Origin: Geminocystis herdmanii PCC 6308
GTDB lineage: Bacteria; Cyanobacteriota; Cyanobacteriia; Cyanobacteriales; Cyanobacteriaceae
Direction of reading: 5' to 3'
Length of the DNA: 64,000 bases
NCBI RefSeq assembly: GCF_000332235.1
Contig: NZ_CM001775.1
Location: forward strand, 985,630 to 1,049,629
The position numbers and the translations under genes are program-made. Under the pieces are notes generated by a model. The model was given only the letters and a program-made list of their open reading frames with translations, was not told where the DNA came from and ran no database searches. This document shows, piece by piece, positions 26,228 through 35,242 of this stretch; within the stretch, counting starts at the first letter, position 1; every line of letters starts with the position of its first letter.

Positions 26228-26536
26228 TTATTCATGAATGGTACGCCATTGCCTAGAGACTTGCCAACATTCCCCTACTAGCTTATGCCAAGGGATTAAT
26301 ACCTTAGTATCAATTCCTGCATCGGTCACTTTAAACAGCATAGTCGCAGTTTGGACTTCAGCTTGAGCTTGTTTAATGCGATTTAGAAGGTTTCCTTGTT
26401 CATCGGAAGACAAAAAAGGCATGGTTTCAGACTCTAATAAAGTAGAAGAACGGGAAAACCAATAGGTAAAATCTTCCAATAAAGGCAACAACACTTTTTT
26501 TAAAAGTTCTTTTTCTGTGGACTCTGATGAGTGCAT
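26228..26536 (-). CDS. DUF2605 protein
   Basis: A 102-residue soluble protein with LLKKVLLPLLEDFTYWFSRS at the start and MPFLSSDEQGNLLNRIKQAQ, ending near LVGECWQVSRQWR. This is the DUF2605 pattern. It lies upstream of DUF2973 on the same strand with a 97-base gap, and the pairing is itself evidence for both calls. No catalytic residues evident. Confidence 0.82.
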   Translation of the reverse strand: MHSSESTEKELLKKVLLPLLEDFTYWFSRSSTLLESETMPFLSSDEQGNLLNRIKQAQAEVQTATMLFKVTDAGIDTKVLIPWHKLVGECWQVSRQWRTIHE

Positions 26537-26632
26537 GGTAATAATCTCAGTTTCTTATATTTTACTATTCTATTAATTATCTTAACTAACTTTACAAAAA
26601 TTTACACTTTTCTCATTATTTTCTGATTTACC

Positions 26633-26839
26633 ATAAAATTTGTCACTGGTAATGTATCAGTGACTATAGAAAAATTAGCTAAGGAATATTTAATGGGTAA
26701 ATCTGATATTTCACCCTTGCAAGTGAAATTAAGGGATATTTTAGACAAGATTGAGAGTAAAGAAAAAGGCTATAGAAGTAATGATAGTGGTCAACTAATT
26801 TCAGAGATAAAAGACTTGGTTAAAACCTTATCAGAATAA
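26633..26839 (+). pseudogene. 5'-truncated copy of the element's RHH-type gene
   Basis: After a TGA the frame reads TGNVSVTIEKLAKEYL and KIESKEKGYRSNDSGQLISE, which matches the C-terminal half of the product at 33247-33582 (TGNISGTIEDLVKKSL, KIDLKQTGYKSNGSGQLIKD). The DNA-binding N-terminus is missing. An ATG at 26693 with an upstream AAGGA could give a 48-residue tail, so expression cannot be excluded. It lies outside the left att repeat and is probably a relic of an earlier insertion. Confidence 0.7.
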
Positions 26840-27000
26840 TCAAAAATATTTAGTACTTATATATACGCCATTAAGGGGTATATATAAGTTGACGTGATGT
26901 AAAAAGGTGTTTTCAGAGTCTATATTTATCTTAAATTGTTGAAAAATAATTGAAGATATTTTATCAAATATAAAAGAAGTTAACCGAAATAATTATAGTG

Positions 27001-27040
27001 TAAGGGATGTAGAGAACGGAGAGGGTGGGATTTGAACCCA
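27001..27040. repeat. Left attachment site (40-bp direct repeat)
   Basis: Forty bases identical to 34183-34222. They comprise 13 bases next to the tRNA and the last part of a tRNA-Ser gene, including the T-arm (GGGTTCAAAT on the minus strand). The rest of the tRNA is absent here, so this is the duplicated att half-site. Confidence 0.92.
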
Positions 27041-27140
27041 AATTATTTAGTTTTTTGTTATACTTTTAGCCATTGATTGTGACAGTGAGTATTCTTTAAA
27101 AGTCAATATTAAATAGCTTTTCAATTAAAATGAGCAAGAA

Positions 27141-28550
27141 ATGAGCAAAAAACAAAATACAGATTATAAAGGTTATCAGGAAATTATTGATTATTTCAAG
27201 TTAATCAAAAATCAAATGCCAAAAGGAATATCTGTGTTAGTTGAGGGTAAAAGATTATATTTCCAATTCAAAACTAAAAATAAATCAAGAAGTAAATATA
27301 CTACTGGGGAAAACTATACAATCTTAGGATTAAACCGTTGCTTAGAAAAAGCAATCTTAATCGATCGACAATTAAAGAATTATGAGTCAGAAATTGAGTT
27401 TTGGTCTTGGTATGATGAAACTATCAAGGGAATAAATAAGAACGCTACAAATGACCTTATAACCGTTGCTCATGCCATAAATAAAGTTGAATCATGGTTT
27501 TTCAGTCAAAACGATCGACGTGGTTTAGAAAGAACTAAAGAGACTGATTACAAAAGTTATTACCGAACCTATGATATTTATTTTCAAAAATTACCCATTA
27601 AGGAAAGAGTGACCTATGATACTCTCTATAATACTTTGATTCAATATGAATCTGATAGAGAACAAAGAAAATATCAAGATTGTTTAATTGCCTATTTAAA
27701 ATTATGTGAAGTTAATCAATTAACTACAATTTATAACAAGTTAAATAGACTGAAGTTAAATACAAATAAAAAGAAAAAAGTATCAATAAAACATGAATCT
27801 CAATCTATTAGTATTGAAGAATTTTTAAAATTAAGAGAATTAGTATTATCTATAAATAATCATCAAACAGAAAAAAATCGTATATTTTGGATGTGGATAT
27901 ATTCAGTTCAATTAATTTATGGTTTAAGAATTGCTGAGGTAACAGCTATCAAAAACTTAACCATAGACTATATTCCAGCAAATGATCCTCAAGAAAATAG
28001 TCAAGATAAAACTATATTTCAAGCATTAAATAATTCTAATAATAAAGAGAATATAATTTATATTGGTAACTTTACTTTATGGGGTAATAAAAAAGTTAAA
28101 ACAGGAGGTAGAATTGCCATGCCATTAATACCTCCAACATATCCTGATATTATCGAAAAATTAAACATTAAAGATATACCAGAATTTATCATCAATAATT
28201 ATGAAACTTACTCCAAAAGAAGTAAAGCAAATCTTGAAAATTGGTCAACTAAATTTTTAGGTTATAAAGTATCACAAACACATATTTTAAGAAAATTAGG
28301 CAATGCTAACGGTATCCAAGCGGGTATCAGTGACACAATCCGTTGTAAATCTTTAGGACATTCTGAAACAGTCAATGCTAAGTATTATCAGAATTTCTCA
28401 GGTCAAACAACTATTGATCTATACACTAATGCAAAACGTCAACCAATACCTTTTGAAACAGCATTAAGACTTTTGGATGATTTACCTGAGAATCTGACTA
28501 AAGAAGAAATAGTTAAGTTAATTTATCAAATTTATCAATTTAATAATTAA
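27141..28550 (+). CDS. Tyrosine-type site-specific recombinase (integrase)
   Basis: A 469-residue protein. The C-terminal catalytic domain shows YGLRIAEVTAI (Arg I, about residue 263), HILRKLGNA (His-x-x-Arg), SLGHSETVNAKYY (His and the nucleophilic Tyr). The N-terminal half has a core-binding-like domain. It starts 100 bases from the left att site and should catalyse insertion into and excision from the tRNA. Its stop overlaps the stop of the helicase gene on the other strand by four bases. Confidence 0.9.
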   Translation: MSKKQNTDYKGYQEIIDYFKLIKNQMPKGISVLVEGKRLYFQFKTKNKSRSKYTTGENYTILGLNRCLEKAILIDRQLKNYESEIEFWSWYDETIKGINKNATNDLITVAHAINKVESWFFSQNDRRGLERTKETDYKSYYRTYDIYFQKLPIKERVTYDTLYNTLIQYESDREQRKYQDCLIAYLKLCEVNQLTTIYNKLNRLKLNTNKKKKVSIKHESQSISIEEFLKLRELVLSINNHQTEKNRIFWMWIYSVQLIYGLRIAEVTAIKNLTIDYIPANDPQENSQDKTIFQALNNSNNKENIIYIGNFTLWGNKKVKTGGRIAMPLIPPTYPDIIEKLNIKDIPEFIINNYETYSKRSKANLENWSTKFLGYKVSQTHILRKLGNANGIQAGISDTIRCKSLGHSETVNAKYYQNFSGQTTIDLYTNAKRQPIPFETALRLLDDLPENLTKEEIVKLIYQIYQFNN

Positions 28551-30781
28551 GACTCAAAAATATTTTCTATCCCTCTTAACTTATTAAGTAAAATAACACA
28601 CTGATTAATCGACAAGTCATTAAATGAGTTAACAGAATTATCATCTAAACCTTTACGAATATAGATCAATATTTTTTCTTTATCAGTGATATTTTTTGAC
28701 TTAAATTCTTTGTATAAACCTTTTCGCCAAATGGTTAATTCATCATCTCCATTTTTAGTTTTATTATCTTCATTTGGAGAGTCATTTAAGTTATCTTGAT
28801 TTTTTTCTGAGTCATCTTGATTTAACTCAATGTTTGCAGAATTATCTAAATTTTCTAAAGGTGATGTTTGTATCTGATCCATCCGATCCATCCGATCCAT
28901 TGTTGATATATAAGGATTTGAGGTAGGATCGGATAATTTATCAGTCTGATCTTTTATCTGATCCGATCCTTTTTTTAGCGGATCAGATAAGAAACACTTG
29001 TCTATCTGATCCTTTATCCGATCCCTACTATAACCATTAGTATATATACGTTCTATAAAAGGATCGGATGGATCAGATAAATTTAAAGACTTGTTCATTA
29101 AAATATCACCTGATTCACAAAACCAGACTCTTTGAGTTTTTCCATTTTGTTTTTTAGGTTTATTTATCCATCCTTTTTTACGCAAAATATGACCTAATTT
29201 TCTCTCATGGGAACTATTAATATCTTTCAACTCAAAACCTAAAACTGTGGTTAAAATATCCTTTCCACTAACTCCAATTTCTTCAAAACCTTGTAAGTAA
29301 TTATCAAGTTCTTGACAATCCCATGTACTCTGATATAAATACTCTTTGTTGAGTGCTTCACTTTCTTTCTGATACTTTTCATCTAAGTACCAAAATTCAC
29401 CCTCAAGAAATGCTTTTTTAGCTTGATACCAAATATCATCACGATACTTAATTACTTTATCCGTATCAATTTGGGTGTTAACAGGAATAACCCAAAATCT
29501 TCTATTACCAGTAGTATCCACTAAAAATTCACTTTCATTAACCGAACCTACCATCACACATTGACGTTTAACCATACGGCTTGATCTTGCATAAGGTTCT
29601 CTGAATGTGTCCACTGACTTACTTAAAAAGGCTTTTAATTCACCACTTGCTTTTTTATTAGTGATTGTTTCAAATTCTGCTAACTCACAACACCAGTTTT
29701 GATGAGCGATTAAAAGGTTATCTCTATCAGTACCAGTAACAGAATCAGTAAAAAATTCATCACCATATAGAACCTTGAAAAAAGTACTTTTTCTGATACC
29801 TTGACTACCTTGTAAAATTAATGCTGTATCAAACTTACAACCAGCTTTATATACTCTTGCTACACTACCAATAAGATGACGATAAATCATTTCATCATAA
29901 ATCTTATCCGTTGTGCCAAAAAATAAAGATGATAGGTTTTTAATGTCTATTTCCTGATTGTCTGTTTCTAAGTTATCAAGGTAATCCTTAACTGGGTGAT
30001 AACTATTCTTTTTGGCAATCATTACAGCTAAATCATAGGCAATTTGCTTACTTACTTTAACTCCATAATCTTCATGGATTTTTAAATATAAGTCGTCTAA
30101 ATATGCTTCTTCATTATCTAACTCAACTATCCTTTTAAGTTCATTAAATCTCAATCTTGATGAATAGTCATTCAGTAAAATTTCTCTTGTTTCTGCAATG
30201 TTATCTAACTTTTCTACTTTTGTCTTTTTCTCAACTGTATCAGTAGTTTTATCAGATAGTGTGTTATTAGTTTTAGATTCTTTTTTGCTCTGATAAAGTG
30301 ATTTAATTTCTTGATTATTATTCCGATACCATGCTTTTATACAGTTATCAATTTTCTCTGAATCTAATGATGATTTAGGGCTATTCTTTTTGGCACTATT
30401 AAAAATTCTCTCACAGTCATTAATGGTTAATGGTGGTGAACATTTCTGACAAAAATCAGCTAATAAATCATAGGGTAATTGATTATATCTTTGTCCGATA
30501 CTATTCAAATAAGAAGCTGTACCGATCAAGTCACGGGCGATCAATGCACCGCTATCATCTCTCATACCTTCCCCAACACCTTTTAATAATTCCCTTGTCT
30601 TTAGAGCTAAACAAATTTCTAAAGGTATTTCTTCATTAATTGGTAAGGTTAACTCACTTAAGAATTTTTCATAGCTATTCATGGTATTTGAAGAAGTAGA
30701 TTTAGGTTTTTGATTAGAGATATTTGAGTATTCAATAATGGATAATAAATCATCACATTGACTATCATTAAGTTGATACAC
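28547..30781 (-). CDS. VapE/D5-type helicase part of a split replication protein
   Basis: A 744-residue frame starting with GTG at 30781. A primase C-terminal-like region (about 60-130, GVGEGMRDDSGALIARDLI) precedes a VirE/VapE P-loop ATPase: Walker A GSQGIRKST (about 325-333), Walker B CCELAEFE, then VGSVNESEFLVDTTGNRRFW. The C-terminal tail is Asp- and Ser-rich, encoded by GATCC repeats (28868-28900). The frame upstream of the GTG is the same as the PrimPol gene, interrupted only by TGA 30797-30799. Family knowledge suggests replication initiation. Confidence 0.85.
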   Translation of the reverse strand: MYQLNDSQCDDLLSIIEYSNISNQKPKSTSSNTMNSYEKFLSELTLPINEEIPLEICLALKTRELLKGVGEGMRDDSGALIARDLIGTASYLNSIGQRYNQLPYDLLADFCQKCSPPLTINDCERIFNSAKKNSPKSSLDSEKIDNCIKAWYRNNNQEIKSLYQSKKESKTNNTLSDKTTDTVEKKTKVEKLDNIAETREILLNDYSSRLRFNELKRIVELDNEEAYLDDLYLKIHEDYGVKVSKQIAYDLAVMIAKKNSYHPVKDYLDNLETDNQEIDIKNLSSLFFGTTDKIYDEMIYRHLIGSVARVYKAGCKFDTALILQGSQGIRKSTFFKVLYGDEFFTDSVTGTDRDNLLIAHQNWCCELAEFETITNKKASGELKAFLSKSVDTFREPYARSSRMVKRQCVMVGSVNESEFLVDTTGNRRFWVIPVNTQIDTDKVIKYRDDIWYQAKKAFLEGEFWYLDEKYQKESEALNKEYLYQSTWDCQELDNYLQGFEEIGVSGKDILTTVLGFELKDINSSHERKLGHILRKKGWINKPKKQNGKTQRVWFCESGDILMNKSLNLSDPSDPFIERIYTNGYSRDRIKDQIDKCFLSDPLKKGSDQIKDQTDKLSDPTSNPYISTMDRMDRMDQIQTSPLENLDNSANIELNQDDSEKNQDNLNDSPNEDNKTKNGDDELTIWRKGLYKEFKSKNITDKEKILIYIRKGLDDNSVNSFNDLSINQCVILLNKLRGIENIFES

Positions 30782-30796
30782 ACTATCTGTAAAAAT

Positions 30797-31306
30797 TCAT
30801 TGATAGCAGTCTGTTTCAGGATGTTTTGAAGGGGGTAAAACTGATTGAGAACCGTTGTATCGTAGTTCTAATTGTTCACCCTTAATTTGTTCAATTTCAC
30901 CATAGCTATAAATTTTTTTGTTTTTGAAATTCTCAAAATCTTTTAAGCGGTGATCAGGTATCTTAAATAGTTTTTGCTGTCTGTGAGATTTACCACTTGA
31001 CCATGATAATGTCTCAATATCAATTAACCAATTGGCGGCGGCGGTTGCTATCTTAAAACTATTCTCTCCATCAAAGTCGATCGCCAATAACCCGTTACCC
31101 GTGACTAAACCATAACCCGTTGCAATTCCTTTTTTAATTCGATCGAAACAATAATCTAAAGTTTTGTGTTTAGTTGTCCATTGTTTTTCGTAAGCGTGTT
31201 TAGCATTATATTTTTCACTTTTTGTATATCCTACTGGTGTAAATGAAACTATATCTAAACCAAGACGTGAAAAAATTAACCGAAATTCAGCAAAATTTGG
31301 TACCAT
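30797..31306 (-). CDS. PrimPol (bifunctional primase-polymerase) N-terminal part
   Basis: A 169-residue product with ATGYGLVTGNGLLAIDFDGE (about 88-110), in which the Asp-x-Asp of the archaeo-eukaryotic primase active site is visible, and LETLSWSSGKSHRQQKLF with the later His motif. The stop TGA follows SKHPETDCYQ, where a Trp codon would normally continue to the next region. The downstream helicase frame is in register, so both were once one protein of about 919 residues. Confidence 0.82.
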   Translation of the reverse strand: MVPNFAEFRLIFSRLGLDIVSFTPVGYTKSEKYNAKHAYEKQWTTKHKTLDYCFDRIKKGIATGYGLVTGNGLLAIDFDGENSFKIATAAANWLIDIETLSWSSGKSHRQQKLFKIPDHRLKDFENFKNKKIYSYGEIEQIKGEQLELRYNGSQSVLPPSKHPETDCYQ

Positions 31307-31429
31307 GATATTAAGTTGTTTATTAATTTTGGATAACTTAAGAGCGGTTCAAACTCTTATATTTAATTATATATTAAAACGAGAAAAGGGACTCGTCACA
31401 ATCCCTTAACTTTTTTAGATATTGTATTT

Positions 31430-31456
31430 GCCCTTCATTGTAAGGGCTTTATTTTT
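31430..31456 (+). terminator. Terminator-like hairpin on the plus strand
   Basis: GCCCTT, loop CATTGT, AAGGGC, then TTTATTTTT. The T-tract follows in the plus direction, but flanking genes run the other way. A plus-strand transcript ending here would be antisense to the leader of the replication gene. Confidence 0.55.
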
Positions 31457-31641
31457 GCCCAAAATTAGATTTATCATAAGAGTAAGAGAAAAACAATGAA
31501 GTATTAGAACTATTATATCAGCATAAAATACAAACTAACCAGTTTAAAGAAACTAACATTTTAAGCGATTAATTTTGTGCATTTTGACCAGTAATTTTGC
31601 TCATTTACTTAGCAAGTTGTCAATTAGTCCTCTGCTCAGGA

Positions 31642-31722
31642 TATAGCGTTTCAGTTATCTACTTACTTAATTAAAAGTACCTTTTTTCCTAGTATTTATA
31701 AGGTTTTTAGTCAAACGCTATA
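31642..31722. repeat. 81-bp inverted-repeat element
   Basis: Ends TATAGCGTTT and AAACGCTATA are perfect inverted repeats of 10 bases. The size and TATAGC ends suggest a MITE-like element, related in style to those at 39855 and 59846. Confidence 0.6.
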
Positions 31723-31825
31723 GCATTTTGCAATCCTAAAATAGGATATAAACTTTATAACAACTTGTTAACTAATTTACTGGTAAATTTTACTAATTAT
31801 TCAATGTGAATAGTCAAAAAATGAT

Positions 31826-32779
31826 TTATATTATTTCCTTACTATTAATATCAATCGTTTTTAATGCAAGAGTATAGTTTTCAGTATTAAGAGCATTTCT
31901 TATTTCATTTACACATTTATCAACTTCTCTAAGGTTATCGTTTAAACTAGCAATTCTTTCTAGCATACGTTTATTGAGGATGTCTTTTTCATTTTCTGCT
32001 AATTCATCTAATACTGGTTTTATTTTTAATGTCCTTTTTTGTTGTTTTAAAGTATTAGCAGTTTCATATAACACGTTACTCATAATTTCAATTGAATTTA
32101 ACCATTGTGTCGTATCATTATACATTTTCTTTTGTCTATTTAGTGTGGTTTTTAAATCTCTTATTTCATATTTATCTTTTTCGGATACTTTTAATTTTTC
32201 AATTTCTTTATCCTTATTGATAATTGTTTTGAGAGAATTTAGCTTTTGTTCTTTTAACTCAGTTAACAAAGAAATTTGTTTATTTTCTAACTCTTTAATT
32301 TGATTTTGGTATTTTTTACTTACTTCTTCTCTAATTTCTTTAATTTCCTTTTCAGTTAATGCTTTACCTTTTTCTTCAGTTTTAATCTCAACTTTTTCTA
32401 AAATTTTCTCTTGAGTTTCTTGATCAGAATCTGTAAAAGAAGTTGCTATCTCATACATTGCTCTTAAACTGGTTTCTAAATGCGACACTTGTGTCGTTTT
32501 TGCTCCTAACTGATTAGAAACTTTCATATATCTTTGCGCGGTTCGGATCGTCCATTTAAACTCTAATTCACACCATGATTGAAATTTACCATGAGGTAAA
32601 GTGTTTTTAACCTCAATTAATTTGTTACCAATCTCAATAATATTTTCCCAAATTGCTTTTTCCCGTGCTTTAATTTCGATCGCACTTTCTTTTACAAGTT
32701 TAGCTACTTCTATAGATAAAGACGAATAATCAAATACTGATAATTGATTTTCTACATTGATATTAGTTAATTCACTCAT
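31826..32779 (-). CDS. DUF3102-family protein with coiled coil
   Basis: A 317-residue protein. Residues about 35-105 contain LIEVKNTLPHGKFQSWCELE and TIRTAQRYMKVS, the DUF3102 pattern of phage and plasmid proteins with a helix-turn-helix-like end. A long coiled coil (about 135-250) follows. It may bind DNA and help element maintenance. It faces away from the next small RHH gene; the 73-base gap would hold both promoters. Confidence 0.75.
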   Translation of the reverse strand: MSELTNINVENQLSVFDYSSLSIEVAKLVKESAIEIKAREKAIWENIIEIGNKLIEVKNTLPHGKFQSWCELEFKWTIRTAQRYMKVSNQLGAKTTQVSHLETSLRAMYEIATSFTDSDQETQEKILEKVEIKTEEKGKALTEKEIKEIREEVSKKYQNQIKELENKQISLLTELKEQKLNSLKTIINKDKEIEKLKVSEKDKYEIRDLKTTLNRQKKMYNDTTQWLNSIEIMSNVLYETANTLKQQKRTLKIKPVLDELAENEKDILNKRMLERIASLNDNLREVDKCVNEIRNALNTENYTLALKTIDINSKEII

Positions 32780-32852
32780 AGTTAAAATTTAATAAAATTT
32801 ATATTTTTATTATACGCTACAATTATAAAAATTGTATATAAGAAATAAACAC

Positions 32853-32990
32853 ATGGATAAGCTAAAAACTATTAATTTTAGATTAACTCAAGATGAATAT
32901 AATCTTTTAAAAAACTATTGTGATATTCATAATAGAAGTATGTCAGATGTTTTAAGAGAAAAAATTAGAAAGTTAAAAACTAATAAATAA
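32853..32990 (+). CDS. Ribbon-helix-helix (Arc/CopG-like) regulator, 45 residues
   Basis: The short frame MDKLKTINFRLTQDEYNLLK continues with a second helix ending MSDVLREKIRKLKTNK. The INFRLTQDEY strand followed by two helices is the RHH fold. It is likely a repressor for the divergent DUF3102 gene or for copy control. Confidence 0.72.
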   Translation: MDKLKTINFRLTQDEYNLLKNYCDIHNRSMSDVLREKIRKLKTNK

Positions 32991-33246
32991 AATATTCTCT
33001 AAATTACCCTTATTTTGCTCATTTAACCATATATACATACTCACTGATTAATCATAAGCATAATAGCAGTTACATAGCAAATAAGCGTATATATTTTCAA
33101 TCCATTATTTAGTAATGATCAGAGAATAAAAACTTACAGAGTAAACATATTACTATTTTTACTAAAAATACATATACACATTATCTGATAGAATGCTATA
33201 TTTATTATATACACATTATCTGATTGCATTCATGCAATATATTATT

Positions 33247-33582
33247 ATGGGATATTTAAGGAAAAATATTAATGACAACTCTATTAAGGCGCTTAATCCT
33301 CAAAATAGATTACAAGGTGATGTACCTAAAAAACGGATTAATATCACCATTGATCAGGAACTTTACTTAATACTAAAATCTACTGGTAATATCTCAGGAA
33401 CTATTGAAGATTTAGTCAAAAAGTCTTTGTTAAATTTAGACTCTAATTTTGAAAGTCAGAGTTTAGAAATAATCGATAAATTAAAAGTAATTATGGATAA
33501 AATTGATTTAAAACAAACGGGATATAAAAGCAACGGTTCAGGACAATTAATCAAAGATTTAAAAGATATTTTATCGATGTAA
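33247..33582 (+). CDS. Plasmid copy-control-like RHH protein
   Basis: A 111-residue protein from ATG 33247 (an upstream start at 33193 is less likely). KKRINITIDQELYLILKSTG forms the RHH strand and first helix, followed by a helical tail with GYKSNGSGQLIKDLKDIL. A truncated homologue of the last half is at 26633-26839, outside the left att site. It may bind near the right end, which holds several palindromes. Confidence 0.7.
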   Translation: MGYLRKNINDNSIKALNPQNRLQGDVPKKRINITIDQELYLILKSTGNISGTIEDLVKKSLLNLDSNFESQSLEIIDKLKVIMDKIDLKQTGYKSNGSGQLIKDLKDILSM

Positions 33583-34182
33583 TATAGCTATTAACAATAG
33601 TGATAAAAACTCTCAATTTGAGACAAATAAACCCGAAAATGACAGCAGTAGTTACTTGATTTTAGAAAAACTTTAGAGAGACTCATAAATGGGTGATATG
33701 GGGTGACGTTTATTTTCAAACCTTAAAGGATTGAATCTATATAACCCTTTGTTACCCATGATTAACTTGTCATTGTGCATTATCAAACCTTTAAGGTTTG
33801 ATCTTATGGAAACAAGTTATTAAAGGTTATCAACTTAGTTCCGAACTGTTTTAAGTATTCAAGTATTATTGTTATTTTGGATGCGGTTAGGATGCACTAA
33901 GGTCGCGCGGAGATTAATAGATGTCCGCGCAACGAACTCGAATCCAAGAGGCATTTTACCAAGAGAAAAATCACACTACAAAGATTTAGTCTTATTAACC
34001 ATCATTAACTCTCTACCAATCCTTTAAGGTTCGGTAAAAGTTAAACAGAGTTAGAACGGGTTTTAAACAGATTGTTTCTTTACTGTCATCTAAAATAAAC
34101 AAGAAATTTAAGCATAAATGAGCAAATTATGAGCAAGTATAAGTATTTAATACAAAAGAAAAAGATTGAAAGGTAGAGAATA
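33583..34182. other. Noncoding right end of the element with palindromes
   Basis: No gene seen. It contains three sites built on CCTTTAAGG or CCTTAAAGG (33716-33734, 33782-33802, 34016-34036); the middle one is the perfect palindrome ATCAAACCTTTAAGGTTTGAT apart from its centre. It also has a GCGCGGA/TCCGCGC hairpin near 33905-33931. These could be integrase arm, excisionase or replication sites. Confidence 0.55.
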
Positions 34183-34222
34183 TAAGGGATGTAGAGAACG
34201 GAGAGGGTGGGATTTGAACCCA
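34183..34222. repeat. Right attachment site (40-bp direct repeat)
   Basis: Identical to 27001-27040. Its right-hand 24 bases (34199-34222) form the 3' end of the intact tRNA-Ser on the minus strand. Confidence 0.92.
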
Positions 34223-34283
34223 CGGATTATTTCTAATCACTCGATTTCAAGTCGAGCGCGATCGACCACTCTGCCACCTCTCC
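34199..34283 (-). tRNA. tRNA-Ser(UGA)
   Basis: On the minus strand GGAGAGG pairs with CCTCTCC, with discriminator G and no encoded CCA. The anticodon loop CTTGAAA contains TGA. A long variable arm typical of serine tRNA is present (GAGTGATTAGAAATAATC region), and the T-arm is GGGTTCAAATCCC. About 85 bases. It is the insertion target of the adjacent element and remains complete. Confidence 0.95.
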
Positions 34284-34318
34284 AGTAACAAGCATTAACT
34301 ATTATAACAAAAAATTTC

Positions 34319-35242
34319 TTATAAATCTATATCTATCCAAGAATAATATTGAGGATAAACAGGTAAACGAGGTTGTAATTCCCAACCGTTTTGAGAAAGA
34401 ATAGCTTTTAAATTGTCGAGGTTGCTATGATGATAGTCGGGATTCACTTCATCTTTGGGTACGATTCCTCCTAAATCTCTAATGCCCAATTCTAGGGATT
34501 TTAACAAGGTTTTTTCGTTGTCGATCAAGTTAGGTGGTATTTGTAAGGTAATGGTTTCGGGTAGTATATCACGGGCGATCGAAATCACCTCAAATATTTC
34601 TGACAAAGAGATAAATTTCCCTAAAAATTTGTCTTGTGAACCTTTTACATAGGGTTGTAATATCACCTCTTGAACATGACCCCATTTTGCTTGTATTTGG
34701 GCGATCGAGCTTAAAGTTTCGATTCGATCGTCTAAAGTCTCACCAATGCCCAAAAGAATGCCCGTAGTGAAAGGAATTTTGAGTCGTCCTGCCCATTCCA
34801 ATTGTTGTAATCGTAATTCGGGAATTTTTGTGGGCGCATGACGATGAACTGTATTTAAAAGTTTAGGGGTTAATTGTTCTAACATCAACCCCATAGATAC
34901 ATTAACTTTTTTGAGTAAAGACATTTCTTCAAAACTCAACACTCCAGCGTTAGTGTGAGGGAAAAAACCTCTTGCTAATGCTAATTTGCCGATGTCATAA
35001 ATAAGTTGTATCCATGGTTTTCGGCGAGGTGATTGAGGGTGAATTTCTCCACTTAAAATCAAAATTTCGGTGACATTTTTCCCCTCCAGATTTCCTAAAA
35101 TTTTTTTAGCCTCATCTAATTGTAACCAAGGGCTAGTATGAGGATTAGCCCGAAAATTACAATAAGTGCAATGATTAAAACACTCATAGGTAGGTACGAT
35201 CGTAAAAGCTGGGCTATAGGTGATAATATTAGACATTCTCAT
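34319..35242 (-). CDS. cofG: FO synthase subunit CofG (radical SAM)
   Basis: A 307-residue radical SAM protein. Cys21, Cys25 and Cys28 in ECFNHCTYCNF form the CxxxCxxC cluster site. LILSGEIHP, MGLMLEQLTP and TTGILLGIGETLDDR fit CofG, which with CofH makes 7,8-didemethyl-8-hydroxy-5-deazariboflavin. In cyanobacteria this deazaflavin serves as antenna of photolyase. The ATG overlaps the preceding gene's stop (TAATG); the second ATG at 35236 is an alternative. Confidence 0.92.
   Translation of the reverse strand: MRMSNIITYSPAFTIVPTYECFNHCTYCNFRANPHTSPWLQLDEAKKILGNLEGKNVTEILILSGEIHPQSPRRKPWIQLIYDIGKLALARGFFPHTNAGVLSFEEMSLLKKVNVSMGLMLEQLTPKLLNTVHRHAPTKIPELRLQQLEWAGRLKIPFTTGILLGIGETLDDRIETLSSIAQIQAKWGHVQEVILQPYVKGSQDKFLGKFISLSEIFEVISIARDILPETITLQIPPNLIDNEKTLLKSLELGIRDLGGIVPKDEVNPDYHHSNLDNLKAILSQNGWELQPRLPVYPQYYSWIDIDL

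Larger units (their letters stand above)
31307..31825. other. Spacer upstream of the replication gene
   Basis: No gene seen. It holds a plus-strand terminator-like hairpin at 31430-31456 and a pair of inverted repeats at 31642-31722 (TATAGCGTTT at both ends), and is very AT-rich. It may contain the element's replication control or origin, but I see no clear iterons. Confidence 0.5.
27001..34222. mobile_element. Integrative element in tRNA-Ser(UGA)
   Basis: A 7.2-kb segment bounded by the 40-bp repeats at 27001 and 34183. It carries a tyrosine integrase beside the left end, replication genes (PrimPol and VapE-like helicase), a DUF3102 protein and two ribbon-helix-helix regulators near the right end. 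The intact tRNA is restored at the right end. There are no conjugation or capsid genes, so it resembles a small integrated plasmid or satellite-like element. Mobility depends on whether the split replication gene works. Confidence 0.85.

Noticed and set aside
26693-26839. A genuine 48-residue gene with its own Shine-Dalgarno
   Set aside because: The homology continues upstream of the ATG, so this is better read as the tail of a truncated RHH gene, although expression is possible.
27011-27040. Second tRNA-Ser gene
   Set aside because: Only the T-arm and acceptor 3' side are present; it is the duplicated att half.
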